Shown here in pieces: positions 43,826 through 51,146 of a stretch of DNA of 64,000 bases. The notes under the pieces were generated by a model. The model was not told the origin of the DNA. It was given only the letters and a program-made list of their open reading frames with translations, and did no database searches. The stretch lies in contig NZ_BNBD01000010.1 in NCBI RefSeq assembly GCF_014654785.1, positions 183,732 to 247,731 on the forward strand, written 5' to 3'. The translations under genes were made by a program, and so were the position numbers. Each line of letters starts with the position of its first letter. The first letter of the stretch is position 1. Source of the DNA: Streptomyces mashuensis (GTDB lineage: Bacteria > Actinomycetota > Actinomycetes > Streptomycetales > Streptomycetaceae).

Positions 43826-44662
43826 ATGAGCGCAGCACCGGAGACCACCGCACCCGGGCACCCCGGGCACCCCGTCACCCGCGCCGCCGTGGTCACCGGC
43901 GCCGACTCCGGCATCGGCCGGGCCACGGCGGTACGGCTGGCGCGCGACGGCCTGGACGTCGGCATCACCTGGCACAGCGACCGGGAGGGCGCCGAGGAGA
44001 CCGCCGCAGAGGTGCGCGCCGCCGGCCGGCGGGCCGTGGTGGCCCGGCTGGACCTCACCGACCTGCCCGCCGCCGCGGACGTCGTCGACCACCTGGCGGG
44101 CGAACTCGGCCGGCTCGACGTGCTGGTCAACAACGCCGGCACCGGCACGGCCACACCATTCCTCGACCTGGACCTGGACACCGTGCGCCAGGTGCTCGAC
44201 GTCGACCTCACCGGCCCGCTGCTGTGCGCCCAGCGCGCCGCCCGGCACATGATCCGGCAGGGCGGAGGCGGCCGGATCGTCAACATCACCAGCGTCCACG
44301 AGCACCAGCCGCGCGTCGGGGCCGCGCCCTACTGCGCCGCCAAGGGCGGCCTGGGCCTGCTGACCCAGGTCATGGCGCTGGAACTGGCCGAGCACGGCAT
44401 CACCGTCAACGCGGTCGCGCCCGGCGAGATCGCCACCCCCATGACCGGGCAGGAGGACGTCGACGTACGCACCCGGCCCCGGCCCGGCGTACCGCTCGGC
44501 CGCCCTGGCGACGCCCGGGAGGTGGCCGCGGTCGTCGCATTCCTGTGCGGCCCGGACTCCGGCTACGTCACCGGCGCCTCGTGGGCCGTGGACGGCGGCA
44601 TGCTGCGCATGGGCCCCATGGCCGGCTCGCACCTCGCCTCGGACGACTGGCGCCGGGTCTGA
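43826..44662 (+). CDS. Short-chain dehydrogenase/reductase
   Basis: The 278-residue SDR has the cofactor motif VVTGADSGIGRATAVRLAR near residue 24, the structural NNAG in DVLVNNAGTG, the catalytic serine in NITSVHEH, and Y-x-x-x-K in APYCAAKGG. The tail GYVTGASWAVDGGMLRMGPM is typical of classical FabG-like SDRs. It reduces or oxidises an alcohol/ketone with NAD(P)(H); the substrate is unknown. GGGAGG a few bases before ATG 43826 supports this start rather than a longer one. It may be similar to the SDRs often called glucose 1-dehydrogenase. Confidence 0.9.
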   Translation: MSAAPETTAPGHPGHPVTRAAVVTGADSGIGRATAVRLARDGLDVGITWHSDREGAEETAAEVRAAGRRAVVARLDLTDLPAAADVVDHLAGELGRLDVLVNNAGTGTATPFLDLDLDTVRQVLDVDLTGPLLCAQRAARHMIRQGGGGRIVNITSVHEHQPRVGAAPYCAAKGGLGLLTQVMALELAEHGITVNAVAPGEIATPMTGQEDVDVRTRPRPGVPLGRPGDAREVAAVVAFLCGPDSGYVTGASWAVDGGMLRMGPMAGSHLASDDWRRV

Positions 44663-44694
44663 GCAACCGCCCCGCGTCACCTACCGAAATCGCG

Positions 44695-44723
44695 TTGCAT
44701 CGACGCCGGGGGGCCTTTACCCT
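44695..44723 (+). promoter_or_regulatory. Candidate HrdB-type promoter of the MFS leader
   Basis: TTGCAT (44695-44700) and TACCCT (44718-44723) are separated by 17 bases, a good vegetative promoter geometry. A start near 44730 would give a leader of about 270 nt before the MFS gene at 45003. Confidence 0.45.
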
Positions 44724-44767
44724 GTTCGGAGTTTCCGCCTGTGCCCGTTCCGGGGCCCGGCGCTGTG

Positions 44768-44827
44768 ATGCGAGGTGACGACTTATCTCCCAGGCCCAGT
44801 AGCCGTCCGCAGTTCCCCACGTTCTGA
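44768..44827 (+). CDS. Possible 19-residue leader peptide with a TTA codon
   Basis: A short frame runs from ATG 44768 to TGA 44825-44827 and uses the rare leucine codon TTA as its sixth codon. Its stop lies in the spacer of an inverted repeat at 44818-44840 (CACGTTC and its complement). There is no strong Shine-Dalgarno sequence. The combination suggests a translated leader for the exporter gene downstream, but chance is possible. An alternative start at GTG 44775 in another frame reads through to 44963. Confidence 0.3.
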   Translation: MRGDDLSPRPSSRPQFPTF

Positions 44828-44973
44828 TCGTTCGAACGTGTCCGGGGGCGGACGTCGCGCTGGCCTGAGTTGCGTCACCCACCCCCGCATTTCCCTGTCA
44901 TTTTCCGGGTGCAGCTCTGCCGACTGCCCCGGGTTTCGTGTTGTCCGGCCCCGGCGCGGCTGACGGCAGGGCT
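44818..44973 (+). promoter_or_regulatory. Structured leader: two inverted repeats upstream of the MFS gene
   Basis: Two dyads lie in the exporter leader. The first has perfect 7-bp arms CACGTTC/GAACGTG (44818-44824, 44834-44840). The second has 10-bp arms with one G-U pair, AGCTCTGCCG (44913-44922) and CGGCAGGGCT (44964-44973). The CAGGAG ribosome site lies 15 bases beyond the second. They could form an attenuator or a site for translational control. Confidence 0.45.
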
Positions 44974-45002
44974 CCCCGATTCCTTGGATCAGGAGCCCCA
45001 CA

Positions 45003-46481
45003 GTGCCTTCCCCCGCGCTCGACAACGAGCCACAGCACACCACCCGGCCCCCGTCCCACCCCGCACCCGGACCGTCGAAGACGGCTCTGGGGGCCTGGAT
45101 CGCCCTCCTGGTGCTGCTGGGCGCCGAGCTGATGGACCTGCTCGACCAGTCGGTCGTCCTGACCGCCCTGCCCGCGATCCAGGAGTCGACCGGCGCCGGA
45201 CCGGCCGCGGTGCAATGGCTGACCACCGGCTATTCCCTGCCCGTCGCCGTCGGGCTGGTCACCGGCGGGCGCCTCGGCGACCTCCACGGCCGGCGAAGGA
45301 TGCTCCTCGTCGGCACCGTCGTGTTCACCGCGGCCTCGCTGCTGTGCGGTCTGGCCACCGGACCGGGCCTGCTGGTCGGTGCCCGCATGCTCCAGGGCGT
45401 CGCAGTGGCCTTGATGATCCCGCAGGTCCTGGCCACCCTCCACGTCACCTTCGAGGGACAGGACCGCAGCAGGGCGTTCGGTCTGTACGGGGCGGTCCTG
45501 TCCCTGTCCAGCGTCCTGGGCCCGATGATGGGCGGCCTGCTCACCGAGGCCGATCTGTTCGGGCTGTCCTGGCGGCCGATCTTCCTGGTCAACGTGCCCG
45601 TCGGCCTCGCCGTGCTCTTCCTGGGTCGCCGGTTCGTCCCCGAGTCGACCGTGAGGAAGGCCGACCGGCTCGACCTCACCGGCATGCTGCTGTCCGCACT
45701 GGCCGTCGTCCTGATCGTCTTCCCGCTCGGCGAGGGGCATCTCCATCACTGGCCGCTGTGGTGCTTCGCCATGCTCGCCGCCGGTCTGCTCGCGCTGGGC
45801 GTCTTCCTGCGTCACCAGCAGCGCAAGCAGAACAACGCCCCGCTCGTGCCCCTGTCCCTCTTCCGGGGCAGGCAGTTCTCCGGCGGCACGGCCGCGCAGC
45901 TGATGCACGGCCTGCTGTGCGGGCTGTTCTTCATGACCTGGACCCTCTACCTCCAGCGAGGACTGGGCATGAGCCCCTTCCACGCGGCCCTGGCCTTCGT
46001 GCTGCTCTCCCTCGGAGAGCTGGCCGGCGCGACGCTCGCGGCGAAGAGCGGCGGGCGCTTCGCCCGCCGCCTTCCCCAGGCCGGAGCCCTCGTCGCGGCC
46101 GCTTCGATGGCCGCCTACGGACTCCAGGCCGCCGTAGGTCAGGCAGGCCTGACCCTGCCGGCGATGACCGCTCCGGTGGTACTGATCGGGTTCGGCCTCG
46201 GCATGGTCGGCGGCCCGCTCGCCGACCTGTCGCTGGCCCGCGTCCCGCACGAGAACGCCGGAGCCGCCTCCGGTCTGTTCAACACCGCCATCCACCTGGG
46301 CATCGCCCTCGGCACCGCGCTGACCGCCCTGGTGTTCTTCGCCACCACCGGCGGTTCGCCCGACGCCGGACTCCACCGCGACGCGTTCATCACCGTGCTG
46401 TGGTGGGCCGGCAGCCTCCTCACCCTGATGTGGGCCCTGATGTTCTTCCTGCCCAAGCACACGAAGCACCAGGCCGGTTAG
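45003..46481 (+). CDS. MFS drug exporter, DHA2 (14-TMS) family
   Basis: The 492-residue protein has about fourteen transmembrane helices. Conserved motifs include ELMDLLDQSVVLTALPAIQE (motif D1 in helix 1), WLTTGYSLPVAVGLVTGGRL with DLHGRRRML (motif A) and GPMMGGLLTE (motif C), as in QacA/EmrB-type proton-driven drug exporters. It follows an unusually long, structured 5' leader, so expression may be drug- or translation-controlled. CAGGAG nine bases before the GTG at 45003 supports the start. Base composition is slightly less GC-rich than in its neighbours. Confidence 0.92.
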   Translation: MPSPALDNEPQHTTRPPSHPAPGPSKTALGAWIALLVLLGAELMDLLDQSVVLTALPAIQESTGAGPAAVQWLTTGYSLPVAVGLVTGGRLGDLHGRRRMLLVGTVVFTAASLLCGLATGPGLLVGARMLQGVAVALMIPQVLATLHVTFEGQDRSRAFGLYGAVLSLSSVLGPMMGGLLTEADLFGLSWRPIFLVNVPVGLAVLFLGRRFVPESTVRKADRLDLTGMLLSALAVVLIVFPLGEGHLHHWPLWCFAMLAAGLLALGVFLRHQQRKQNNAPLVPLSLFRGRQFSGGTAAQLMHGLLCGLFFMTWTLYLQRGLGMSPFHAALAFVLLSLGELAGATLAAKSGGRFARRLPQAGALVAAASMAAYGLQAAVGQAGLTLPAMTAPVVLIGFGLGMVGGPLADLSLARVPHENAGAASGLFNTAIHLGIALGTALTALVFFATTGGSPDAGLHRDAFITVLWWAGSLLTLMWALMFFLPKHTKHQAG

Positions 46482-46494
46482 CCGGTTCCCCAAG

Positions 46495-46545
46495 GCGGCG
46501 GCACCTTCCGGTGCCGCCGCTGCTCCCCGTGGTCAGGGGAGCAGC
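46495..46545. terminator. Tandem hairpin terminators between convergent genes
   Basis: Hairpin 1 has perfect 11-bp arms at 46495-46505 and 46510-46520 with loop TTCC. Hairpin 2 has 10-bp arms at 46519-46528 and 46536-46545 and overlaps the end of the minus-strand gene. They serve the MFS gene and the MEDS-ATPase gene from opposite sides. Confidence 0.7.
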
Positions 46546-47501
46546 TTCCCCCCGTCCTCCCCGACAGCCAGGTAGCAGCGGGTGACCGTGGACCCGGGCC
46601 GGGTGTGGGTGCGCACCAGGTCGCTGAGGCAGTGCACCAGCAGCAGCCCCCGCCCGCCGGGCCGGTCGGGCGGGGGCGGACGGCGGCCCGCCAGCGGATC
46701 ACCGATGTGGCCGCGGTCCCGCACCTCCCACACGACGTGCCCGTCCTCCCGCCACAGGCGCAGCGTCCCGCTGCCGCCGCCGTGCACCACGCTGTTGGTG
46801 GTGAGCTCGGCGACCGCCAGCGCCAGGTCGTCGCCGCGCCCGGCGGGCAGGCCCAGGGCCAGGGCCCGCTCCAGGGCGAAGTGCCGGGCGTCGGGCAGCA
46901 GGTCCCCGTCGAAGGCGAAGGTCGCCGGGTCCGGGCCGGGCGGGTCGGCCAGGGGCAGGTTGCAGGAGGCCACGACCTGCTCCGGGGCGTAGGAGGGGCT
47001 GGGCTTCTCGGTGCCGTCCCGTACGACGACGGGGTGGGTGGCGTGCGCGTCCTCCAGGACGGCGGGCGCCAGCCGGACGTCGTAGGGGCAGAGGATGGTG
47101 ACCGGGCGGCCGGCGAAGGCGTGGTTGATGAGCGCCTCGTGCTGGAGGCACGCCGGGTACTCGGTGCCGCTGCGGCCCACCCACACGGGCTCGCCGATGA
47201 TGCGGGCGCGCCGGCCGCCGGCGGTGTGGGCGTCGGCGAAGGCCCGCAGGATGCGGGGGATGATGCGGCCGGGGTTGCGGCCGGCGTCCGCCATGTCGAC
47301 CAGGTGCACGCGGTCGGCGTCCTCGCCCAGGGCCGCGCGGAGCAGCCGGAGGTTCTCCCCGGGCACGGCCACCGCGACGGGTTCCCCGGCGGCCAGCCCG
47401 GCGCGTACGAAGGAGGTGGTCGCGCCCAGGTACTCGTCCGCGCCGCGATAGAAGAGCGCCGGGTGCGAGAACCCCCCCGTCGCGGCCGTCGCCTCGGTCA
47501 C
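46533..47501 (-). CDS. MEDS domain - anti-sigma-type histidine kinase/ATPase
   Basis: The 322-residue protein has an N-terminal MEDS (methanogen/methylotroph DcmR sensory) domain (FSHPALFYRGADEYLGATTS to about 170) and a C-terminal RsbW-like HATPase with DLALAVAELTTNSVVHGGGS and PGGRGLLLVHCLSD. Such proteins likely bind or phosphorylate STAS antagonists and restrain a sigma factor in response to a sensed signal. GTG at 47501 overlaps the STAS gene stop (GTGA), which fixes the start. It is last of three genes sigma-STAS-ATPase. Confidence 0.88.
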   Translation of the reverse strand: MTEATAATGGFSHPALFYRGADEYLGATTSFVRAGLAAGEPVAVAVPGENLRLLRAALGEDADRVHLVDMADAGRNPGRIIPRILRAFADAHTAGGRRARIIGEPVWVGRSGTEYPACLQHEALINHAFAGRPVTILCPYDVRLAPAVLEDAHATHPVVVRDGTEKPSPSYAPEQVVASCNLPLADPPGPDPATFAFDGDLLPDARHFALERALALGLPAGRGDDLALAVAELTTNSVVHGGGSGTLRLWREDGHVVWEVRDRGHIGDPLAGRRPPPPDRPGGRGLLLVHCLSDLVRTHTRPGSTVTRCYLAVGEDGGKLLP

Positions 47502-47830
47502 GCCGTCACCTCTATCCCCGCCAGGTCGGACCAGAACATCTCGAGCGTCCGGCACAGCGACGGTGGCGGCCGGTGCACGATGATGCGCCGGCCGCCGTCC
47601 AGTCCCTGCGCCGTGAGCGCCAGCGCCGTGGCGCCGGCGACGTCGACGAACGTGACGCCGGACAGCTCAAGATAGACGCAGCGGGCGCTTCCCCCCAGCC
47701 CCGGCAGTGATTCCAGGGCGCCCGCCCACGTCCGGCTGGTCCGCAGGCCGATCTCGCCCCACAGCCGGAGCCCCGGGCGCCCGGCGAGCGCGCTGACACC
47801 CAGGCCGGCCGCCGGGCGGGCGGAGGTCAC
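47498..47830 (-). CDS. STAS domain protein, anti-anti-sigma factor-like
   Basis: The 110-residue protein has a STAS fold: LRLWGEIGLRTSRTWAGALE, then YLELSGVTFVDVAGATALAL, where the SpoIIAA family keeps its phosphorylatable serine or threonine. Here the position reads D-V-A-G, so the usual Ser is absent, although nearby Thr residues exist. By family it would bind an RsbW-like ATPase and free a sigma factor. GTG at 47830 overlaps the sigma factor stop, and its own stop overlaps the next start, so all three proteins are coupled. Confidence 0.85.
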   Translation of the reverse strand: MTSARPAAGLGVSALAGRPGLRLWGEIGLRTSRTWAGALESLPGLGGSARCVYLELSGVTFVDVAGATALALTAQGLDGGRRIIVHRPPPSLCRTLEMFWSDLAGIEVTA

Positions 47831-48720
47831 CGCTCGGCGAGCAGGTGCTCGCGCAGCCGGGCCAGGGTACGGGCCAGCAGCCGGGAGACGTGCATCTGGG
47901 AGATGCCCAGCTCGGCGCCGATCTGTGCCTGGGTCATCTCCTGGCCGAACCGCATGCGCAGGATCCTGCGGGTCCGTTCGTCGAGGCCGGGCAGCACCTC
48001 GGCCAGGACGTGCAGGTTCTCGACCTTCTCCAGGTTGTCGTCGACGGTGCCGACGCGTTCGGCCCAGGACCGGGTCCCGGCGGAGCGCCGGTCGGACTCG
48101 TCGGCGGGCGCGTCGAGGGAGTTGGCGCGGTAGCCGTTGCTGGCGATCTGGGCCTCGATGATCTCCTCTTCGGAGAGGTCCATCACCTCGGCCAGCTCCC
48201 GGACGCTGGGGGAGCGGCCGAGGTGCCCGGAGAGCTCGTCGGTGGCCCTGGCCAGCTCGACGCGGAGCTCCTGGAGCCGGCGCGGTACGTGCACGGCCCA
48301 GCTGGTGTCCCGGAAGAATCGTTTGATCTCGCCGGTCACATAGGGGATGGCGAAGGTGGTGAACTCCACCTCGCGGGTCAGGTCGAAGCGGTCGATCGCC
48401 TTGATCAGGCCGATCGTGCCGACCTGGACGATGTCCTCCATCTGCTCGGAGCGGGCCCGGAAGCGGCCGGCGACGAAGCGGACGAGGGACAGGTTCATCT
48501 CGATGAGCGTGTTGCGCACGTACTGGTACTCGTGGGTGCCCTCCTCGAGGGCCCCGAGCCGATCCAGGAAGATCTTGGTCAGGGACCGGGCGTCCTGCGG
48601 GTCGACACTGCCCGCGTCCTCGACGTGCGGCAGTTCGCGCACGAGGGACTCACCGGTCTCCTCCTCCGTGGCGGTCCGCCCGGCCGTGGCGGCCGGAAGC
48701 GCCGCGCTGCTCGTGGTCAC
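47827..48720 (-). CDS. SigB/SigF/SigG-type RNA polymerase sigma factor
   Basis: The 297-residue sigma factor has region 2 (NLSLVRFVAGRFRARSEQME then DIVQVGTIGLIKAIDRFDLT), region 3 and region 4 with the helix-turn-helix MTQAQIGAELGISQMHVSRL. The lack of region 1.1 and the sequence place it with the B/F/G stress and sporulation sigmas. A GGAGGG site seven bases before GTG 48720 picks this start over an upstream GTG at 48747. It directs a regulon under the control of the coupled STAS and MEDS-ATPase proteins. Streptomyces has several such sigmas; I cannot say which this is. Confidence 0.92.
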   Translation of the reverse strand: MTTSSAALPAATAGRTATEEETGESLVRELPHVEDAGSVDPQDARSLTKIFLDRLGALEEGTHEYQYVRNTLIEMNLSLVRFVAGRFRARSEQMEDIVQVGTIGLIKAIDRFDLTREVEFTTFAIPYVTGEIKRFFRDTSWAVHVPRRLQELRVELARATDELSGHLGRSPSVRELAEVMDLSEEEIIEAQIASNGYRANSLDAPADESDRRSAGTRSWAERVGTVDDNLEKVENLHVLAEVLPGLDERTRRILRMRFGQEMTQAQIGAELGISQMHVSRLLARTLARLREHLLAER

Positions 48721-48821
48721 GCGTACCCTCCTTCGCTCGGCTGTCACTGCGGCTTCTGCCCGGCCGACGCGATGTCATTCCACCGAAGGCGAACGGGATG
48801 ACGGGTGGAGGTGAACGGCGC

Positions 48822-48856
48822 GACGGGCCGCCGGGTCGTGGACCCGACGGCCCGTC
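48822..48856 (-). terminator. Hairpin terminator after the small hydrophobic protein gene
   Basis: A 16-bp stem with a single mismatch (arms 48822-48837 and 48841-48856) and a GTG loop lies 32 bases past the stop codon of the small hydrophobic protein gene, between it and the sigma operon. Confidence 0.7.
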
Positions 48857-48887
48857 AGGGCGTCTCTCAGGGATGTGGCGTACCGCA

Positions 48888-49058
48888 TCACCAGCGGTAC
48901 CAGCGCCCGCGTCCGCCGCTCGGCCCCGTCGAGCGCATCACGAATCCCAGCAGCCAGATCACGAGCACGATCACCGCGACCCACCACAGCACCTTCAGGG
49001 CGAAACCGGCGCCGAACAGGATCAGCGCGAGAAGCAGAACGAGAAGAAGGGGAACCAT
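48888..49058 (-). CDS. Small hydrophobic membrane protein
   Basis: The 56-residue protein is almost entirely two adjoining transmembrane stretches (MVPLLLVLLLALILFGAGFA and VLWWVAVIVLVIWLLGFVM) with a short basic tail ending GRWYRW. Near-identical proteins are annotated as hydrophobic protein across Streptomyces, without a function. GGAGG lies nine bases before ATG 49058; the ATG at 49064 would leave only three bases. It may be a stress-induced membrane peptide, since it neighbours the sigma operon. Confidence 0.85.
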   Translation of the reverse strand: MVPLLLVLLLALILFGAGFALKVLWWVAVIVLVIWLLGFVMRSTGPSGGRGRWYRW

Positions 49059-49484
49059 CGTCATCGACCTCCGATCGGTCTTCACCCGTTCGTGTGCCCT
49101 GCCCGGGCCTCTTAACGCCCGCCGGGGCCCGCGGATCGAAGGCGCCGGGGCGCACCGGGGCTCACCAGGCGCGTTCGTGCGGGCACGGAGCGTGCACATG
49201 CGAGGTGGGGTGGTGTGCGTCATAGTGCCCGCCCCCGCTCTTCTCGCAGACTGAAACGGACAGATCGCGCCAAACATCGCCAAGGGTGGCCTTCACCCCG
49301 GCGGGCGCACCGGCCACAGCCGCCCCTACTCGGGCAAACATCGCGTTCACCGGGAACCGCGGGCGGATGTGGATCATCTGTACGAGTGGCGGGGCACGGA
49401 GCCCGCCCCCAGCCCCGCTGGGAAGAGCCGCCGCCCGCACCGGGCCGCGGCCGCCACGTTCTCTCTCTGCTGGAGGTCGCTCGC
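49059..49484. other. 426-bp divergent intergenic region with a repeated decamer
   Basis: Lower-GC region between the hydrophobic protein and L,D-transpeptidase genes. The decamer CAAACATCGC occurs at 49271-49280 and 49335-49344. A reverse-strand open frame (49162-49440) exists but lacks a ribosome site. GGGAAC at about 49352 could be a -35 of an envelope-stress type promoter for the transpeptidase, without a clear -10. Confidence 0.45.
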
Positions 49485-50660
49485 GTGCGCACCGGAACGG
49501 GCCGTCGTCCCGTCCTGCTGATATCCACCCTCCTCGGCTCCCTGGCCCTGGCCGCCTGCTCCGGCGGCCCGGGATCCGGCGCCGAGGCCGCGGGCCCGGA
49601 GACGAAGATCAGCGTCAGCCCCGCCGCAGCCGGCAAGGAGGCCCCGCTCGGCTCCCCGATAGCCGTCCGGGCCGAGGGCGGCAAGCTCACCGCCGTCGAG
49701 GTCAAGGACGACAAGGGACAGGCCGTGGCCGGCGAGCTGGCCGGCGACGGCACCTCCTGGACCTCCCGGGGCAAGGTCCGCCCCCAGGCCTCGTACACGG
49801 TCCGCACCAGCGCCACGTCCGACAAGGGCAAGCGGTCCTCGGCCACCACCACGTTCACCACGCAGCAGGCCCCCAAGGTCAACAAGCTCACCAACACGCC
49901 CGGCAACGGCGAGACCGTGGGCACCGGCATGCCGGTCTCCATCCTCTTCGACCACCCCGTCGACAAGGACAAGCGCGCCGAGATCGAGAAGTCGCTGAAG
50001 GTCACCACCCAGCCGGCCGTGGAGGGCGCCTGGGGCTGGGTGAAGGACTGGTCCGGCCAGGACCGCATCGACTGGCGGCCCAAGTCCTTCTGGCCCGCCG
50101 GCACCAAGGTCTCCGTCAACGGCGCGCTGGCCGGCCTCGACTCCGGCGCGGGCGGCTGGTTCGCCCGCGACTACGCCTTCTCCTTCAACATCGGCGCCGA
50201 CCGCAAGGCCGTCATCGACGTGCCCGGCCACACCCTGACCATGTACGAGAACGGCAAGCCCGTCGGCTCGGTCAAGGGCTCCGCCGGCTCCCCGCAGGAC
50301 CCCACCCGCGGCGGCATCCACACCGTGCGCAGCAAGAACGCCGCCGAGACCATGGACTCCGCCACCATCGGCCACGGCAACGAGTGGATGCTCGACTCGC
50401 AGTGGGTCACCCACCTCACCGCCTCCGGCACCTTCCTGCACTCCGCCCCCTGGAACCAGTCCATCGGCGTGGTCAACAACAGCCACGGCTGCTTCGGCAT
50501 GACCACCGCGGACGCCAAGCGCGTCTACGACTTCCTGCCGATCGGCTCCACCGTGGAGGTGCAGGGCAGCGCCAGCACCAAGGTCACCGACGTGGGCAAC
50601 GGCCTGGAGGTCTGGCAGGAGACCTGGGAGCAGTGGCAGAAGCGCAGTGCCCTGAAGTGA
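49485..50660 (+). CDS. L,D-transpeptidase lipoprotein with Ig-like domain
   Basis: The 391-residue precursor has a lipoprotein signal with lipobox LAAC near residue 24. Two Ig-like beta domains (about 40-240) precede the YkuD L,D-transpeptidase domain, which has GGIHTVRSKN and the catalytic SHGCFGM near 335. It makes 3-3 crosslinks in peptidoglycan or attaches proteins, on the outer face of the membrane. GGAGG eight bases before GTG 49485 gives the start. The tail ends in a tryptophan-rich WQETWEQWQ. It precedes the gas vesicle operon but is unlikely to belong to it. Confidence 0.94.
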   Translation: MRTGTGRRPVLLISTLLGSLALAACSGGPGSGAEAAGPETKISVSPAAAGKEAPLGSPIAVRAEGGKLTAVEVKDDKGQAVAGELAGDGTSWTSRGKVRPQASYTVRTSATSDKGKRSSATTTFTTQQAPKVNKLTNTPGNGETVGTGMPVSILFDHPVDKDKRAEIEKSLKVTTQPAVEGAWGWVKDWSGQDRIDWRPKSFWPAGTKVSVNGALAGLDSGAGGWFARDYAFSFNIGADRKAVIDVPGHTLTMYENGKPVGSVKGSAGSPQDPTRGGIHTVRSKNAAETMDSATIGHGNEWMLDSQWVTHLTASGTFLHSAPWNQSIGVVNNSHGCFGMTTADAKRVYDFLPIGSTVEVQGSASTKVTDVGNGLEVWQETWEQWQKRSALK

Positions 50661-50701
50661 CCCACGGGGCCGGTGCGACCGATGTGACCGGCAACCGGTG
50701 T

Positions 50702-50726
50702 GTTTGCCGCCGCCCGTGCGCGGTAT
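50702..50726 (+). promoter_or_regulatory. Candidate SigB-type promoter of the gas vesicle operon
   Basis: GTTT (50702-50705) and CGGTAT (50721-50726) are 15 bases apart, close to the stress-sigma consensus GNNT-N14-16-GGGTAY. It lies 43 bases before the GvpO start. Visual match only. Confidence 0.4.
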
Positions 50727-50768
50727 CCGCTTGAGGCAAAGGCCCCTCCGAACAACAGGGCGAGGCCG

Positions 50769-51074
50769 ATGACCGACAAGAAGTCCGATACCGAGAACAC
50801 ACCCGACGAGCCCGGCCCCACGGCACCGGAGATCCTGCGGGCCGCCCGCGACCAGTTCGCGGACCTCACCGGCCTGCTGCCCGAGGGCATCTCCCGGTTC
50901 GAGCGGACCGACGGCGGCGGCTGGGTGCTGGAGGCCGAGGTCGTGGAGCTCTCCCGGGTCCCCGAGACCATGAGCGTCATGGCGCTCTACGAGGTGACCC
51001 TCGACTCCACCGGCCTGCTCACCGGCTACCGCCGGCTGCGCCGCTACGAACGCGGCCGGACCGGCTCCCGCTGA
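50769..51074 (+). CDS. gvpO: Gas vesicle protein GvpO
   Basis: The 101-residue protein has an acidic leader, then the GvpO core: APEILRAARDQFADLTGLLP, GWVLEAEVVELSRVPETMSV and ALYEVTLDSTGLLTGYRRLR ending RYERG. GvpO is a conserved accessory protein of gas vesicle clusters, best known in haloarchaea and actinobacteria; in Streptomyces its gene heads the cluster. The ATG at 50769 is chosen because the upstream in-frame part is non-conserved. It is separated from gvpA by two hairpins. Confidence 0.92.
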   Translation: MTDKKSDTENTPDEPGPTAPEILRAARDQFADLTGLLPEGISRFERTDGGGWVLEAEVVELSRVPETMSVMALYEVTLDSTGLLTGYRRLRRYERGRTGSR

Positions 51075-51119
51075 GGCCCGGCCCCTCCCGGGGCCGGGCC
51101 CGCCCAACGAAGGGCGGGC
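51075..51119 (+). promoter_or_regulatory. Two overlapping hairpins between gvpO and gvpA
   Basis: Hairpin 1 has 11-bp arms at 51075-51085 and 51090-51100. Hairpin 2 has 8-bp arms GCCCGCCC/GGGCGGGC at 51098-51105 and 51112-51119. The right arm of the first and the left arm of the second share three bases, so they compete in part. They lie 27 bases before gvpA and may set the ratio of the structural protein to the rest. Confidence 0.55.
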
Positions 51120-51146
51120 GCGTCGGCGAGGAGAGGAAGCTCCCCG

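Noticed and set aside
44775..44963. 62-codon GTG frame in the MFS leader
   Set aside because: It overlaps the candidate 19-codon leader in another frame and both stems. Its codon use is not typical of the host, so I keep it only as an alternative.
49162..49440. Minus-strand 92-codon frame between the hydrophobic protein and transpeptidase genes
   Set aside because: Its composition is not absurd, and it ends in a His/Cys-rich tail, but no ribosome site precedes either ATG and it would cover the whole transpeptidase promoter region. Conservation data would be needed to accept it.
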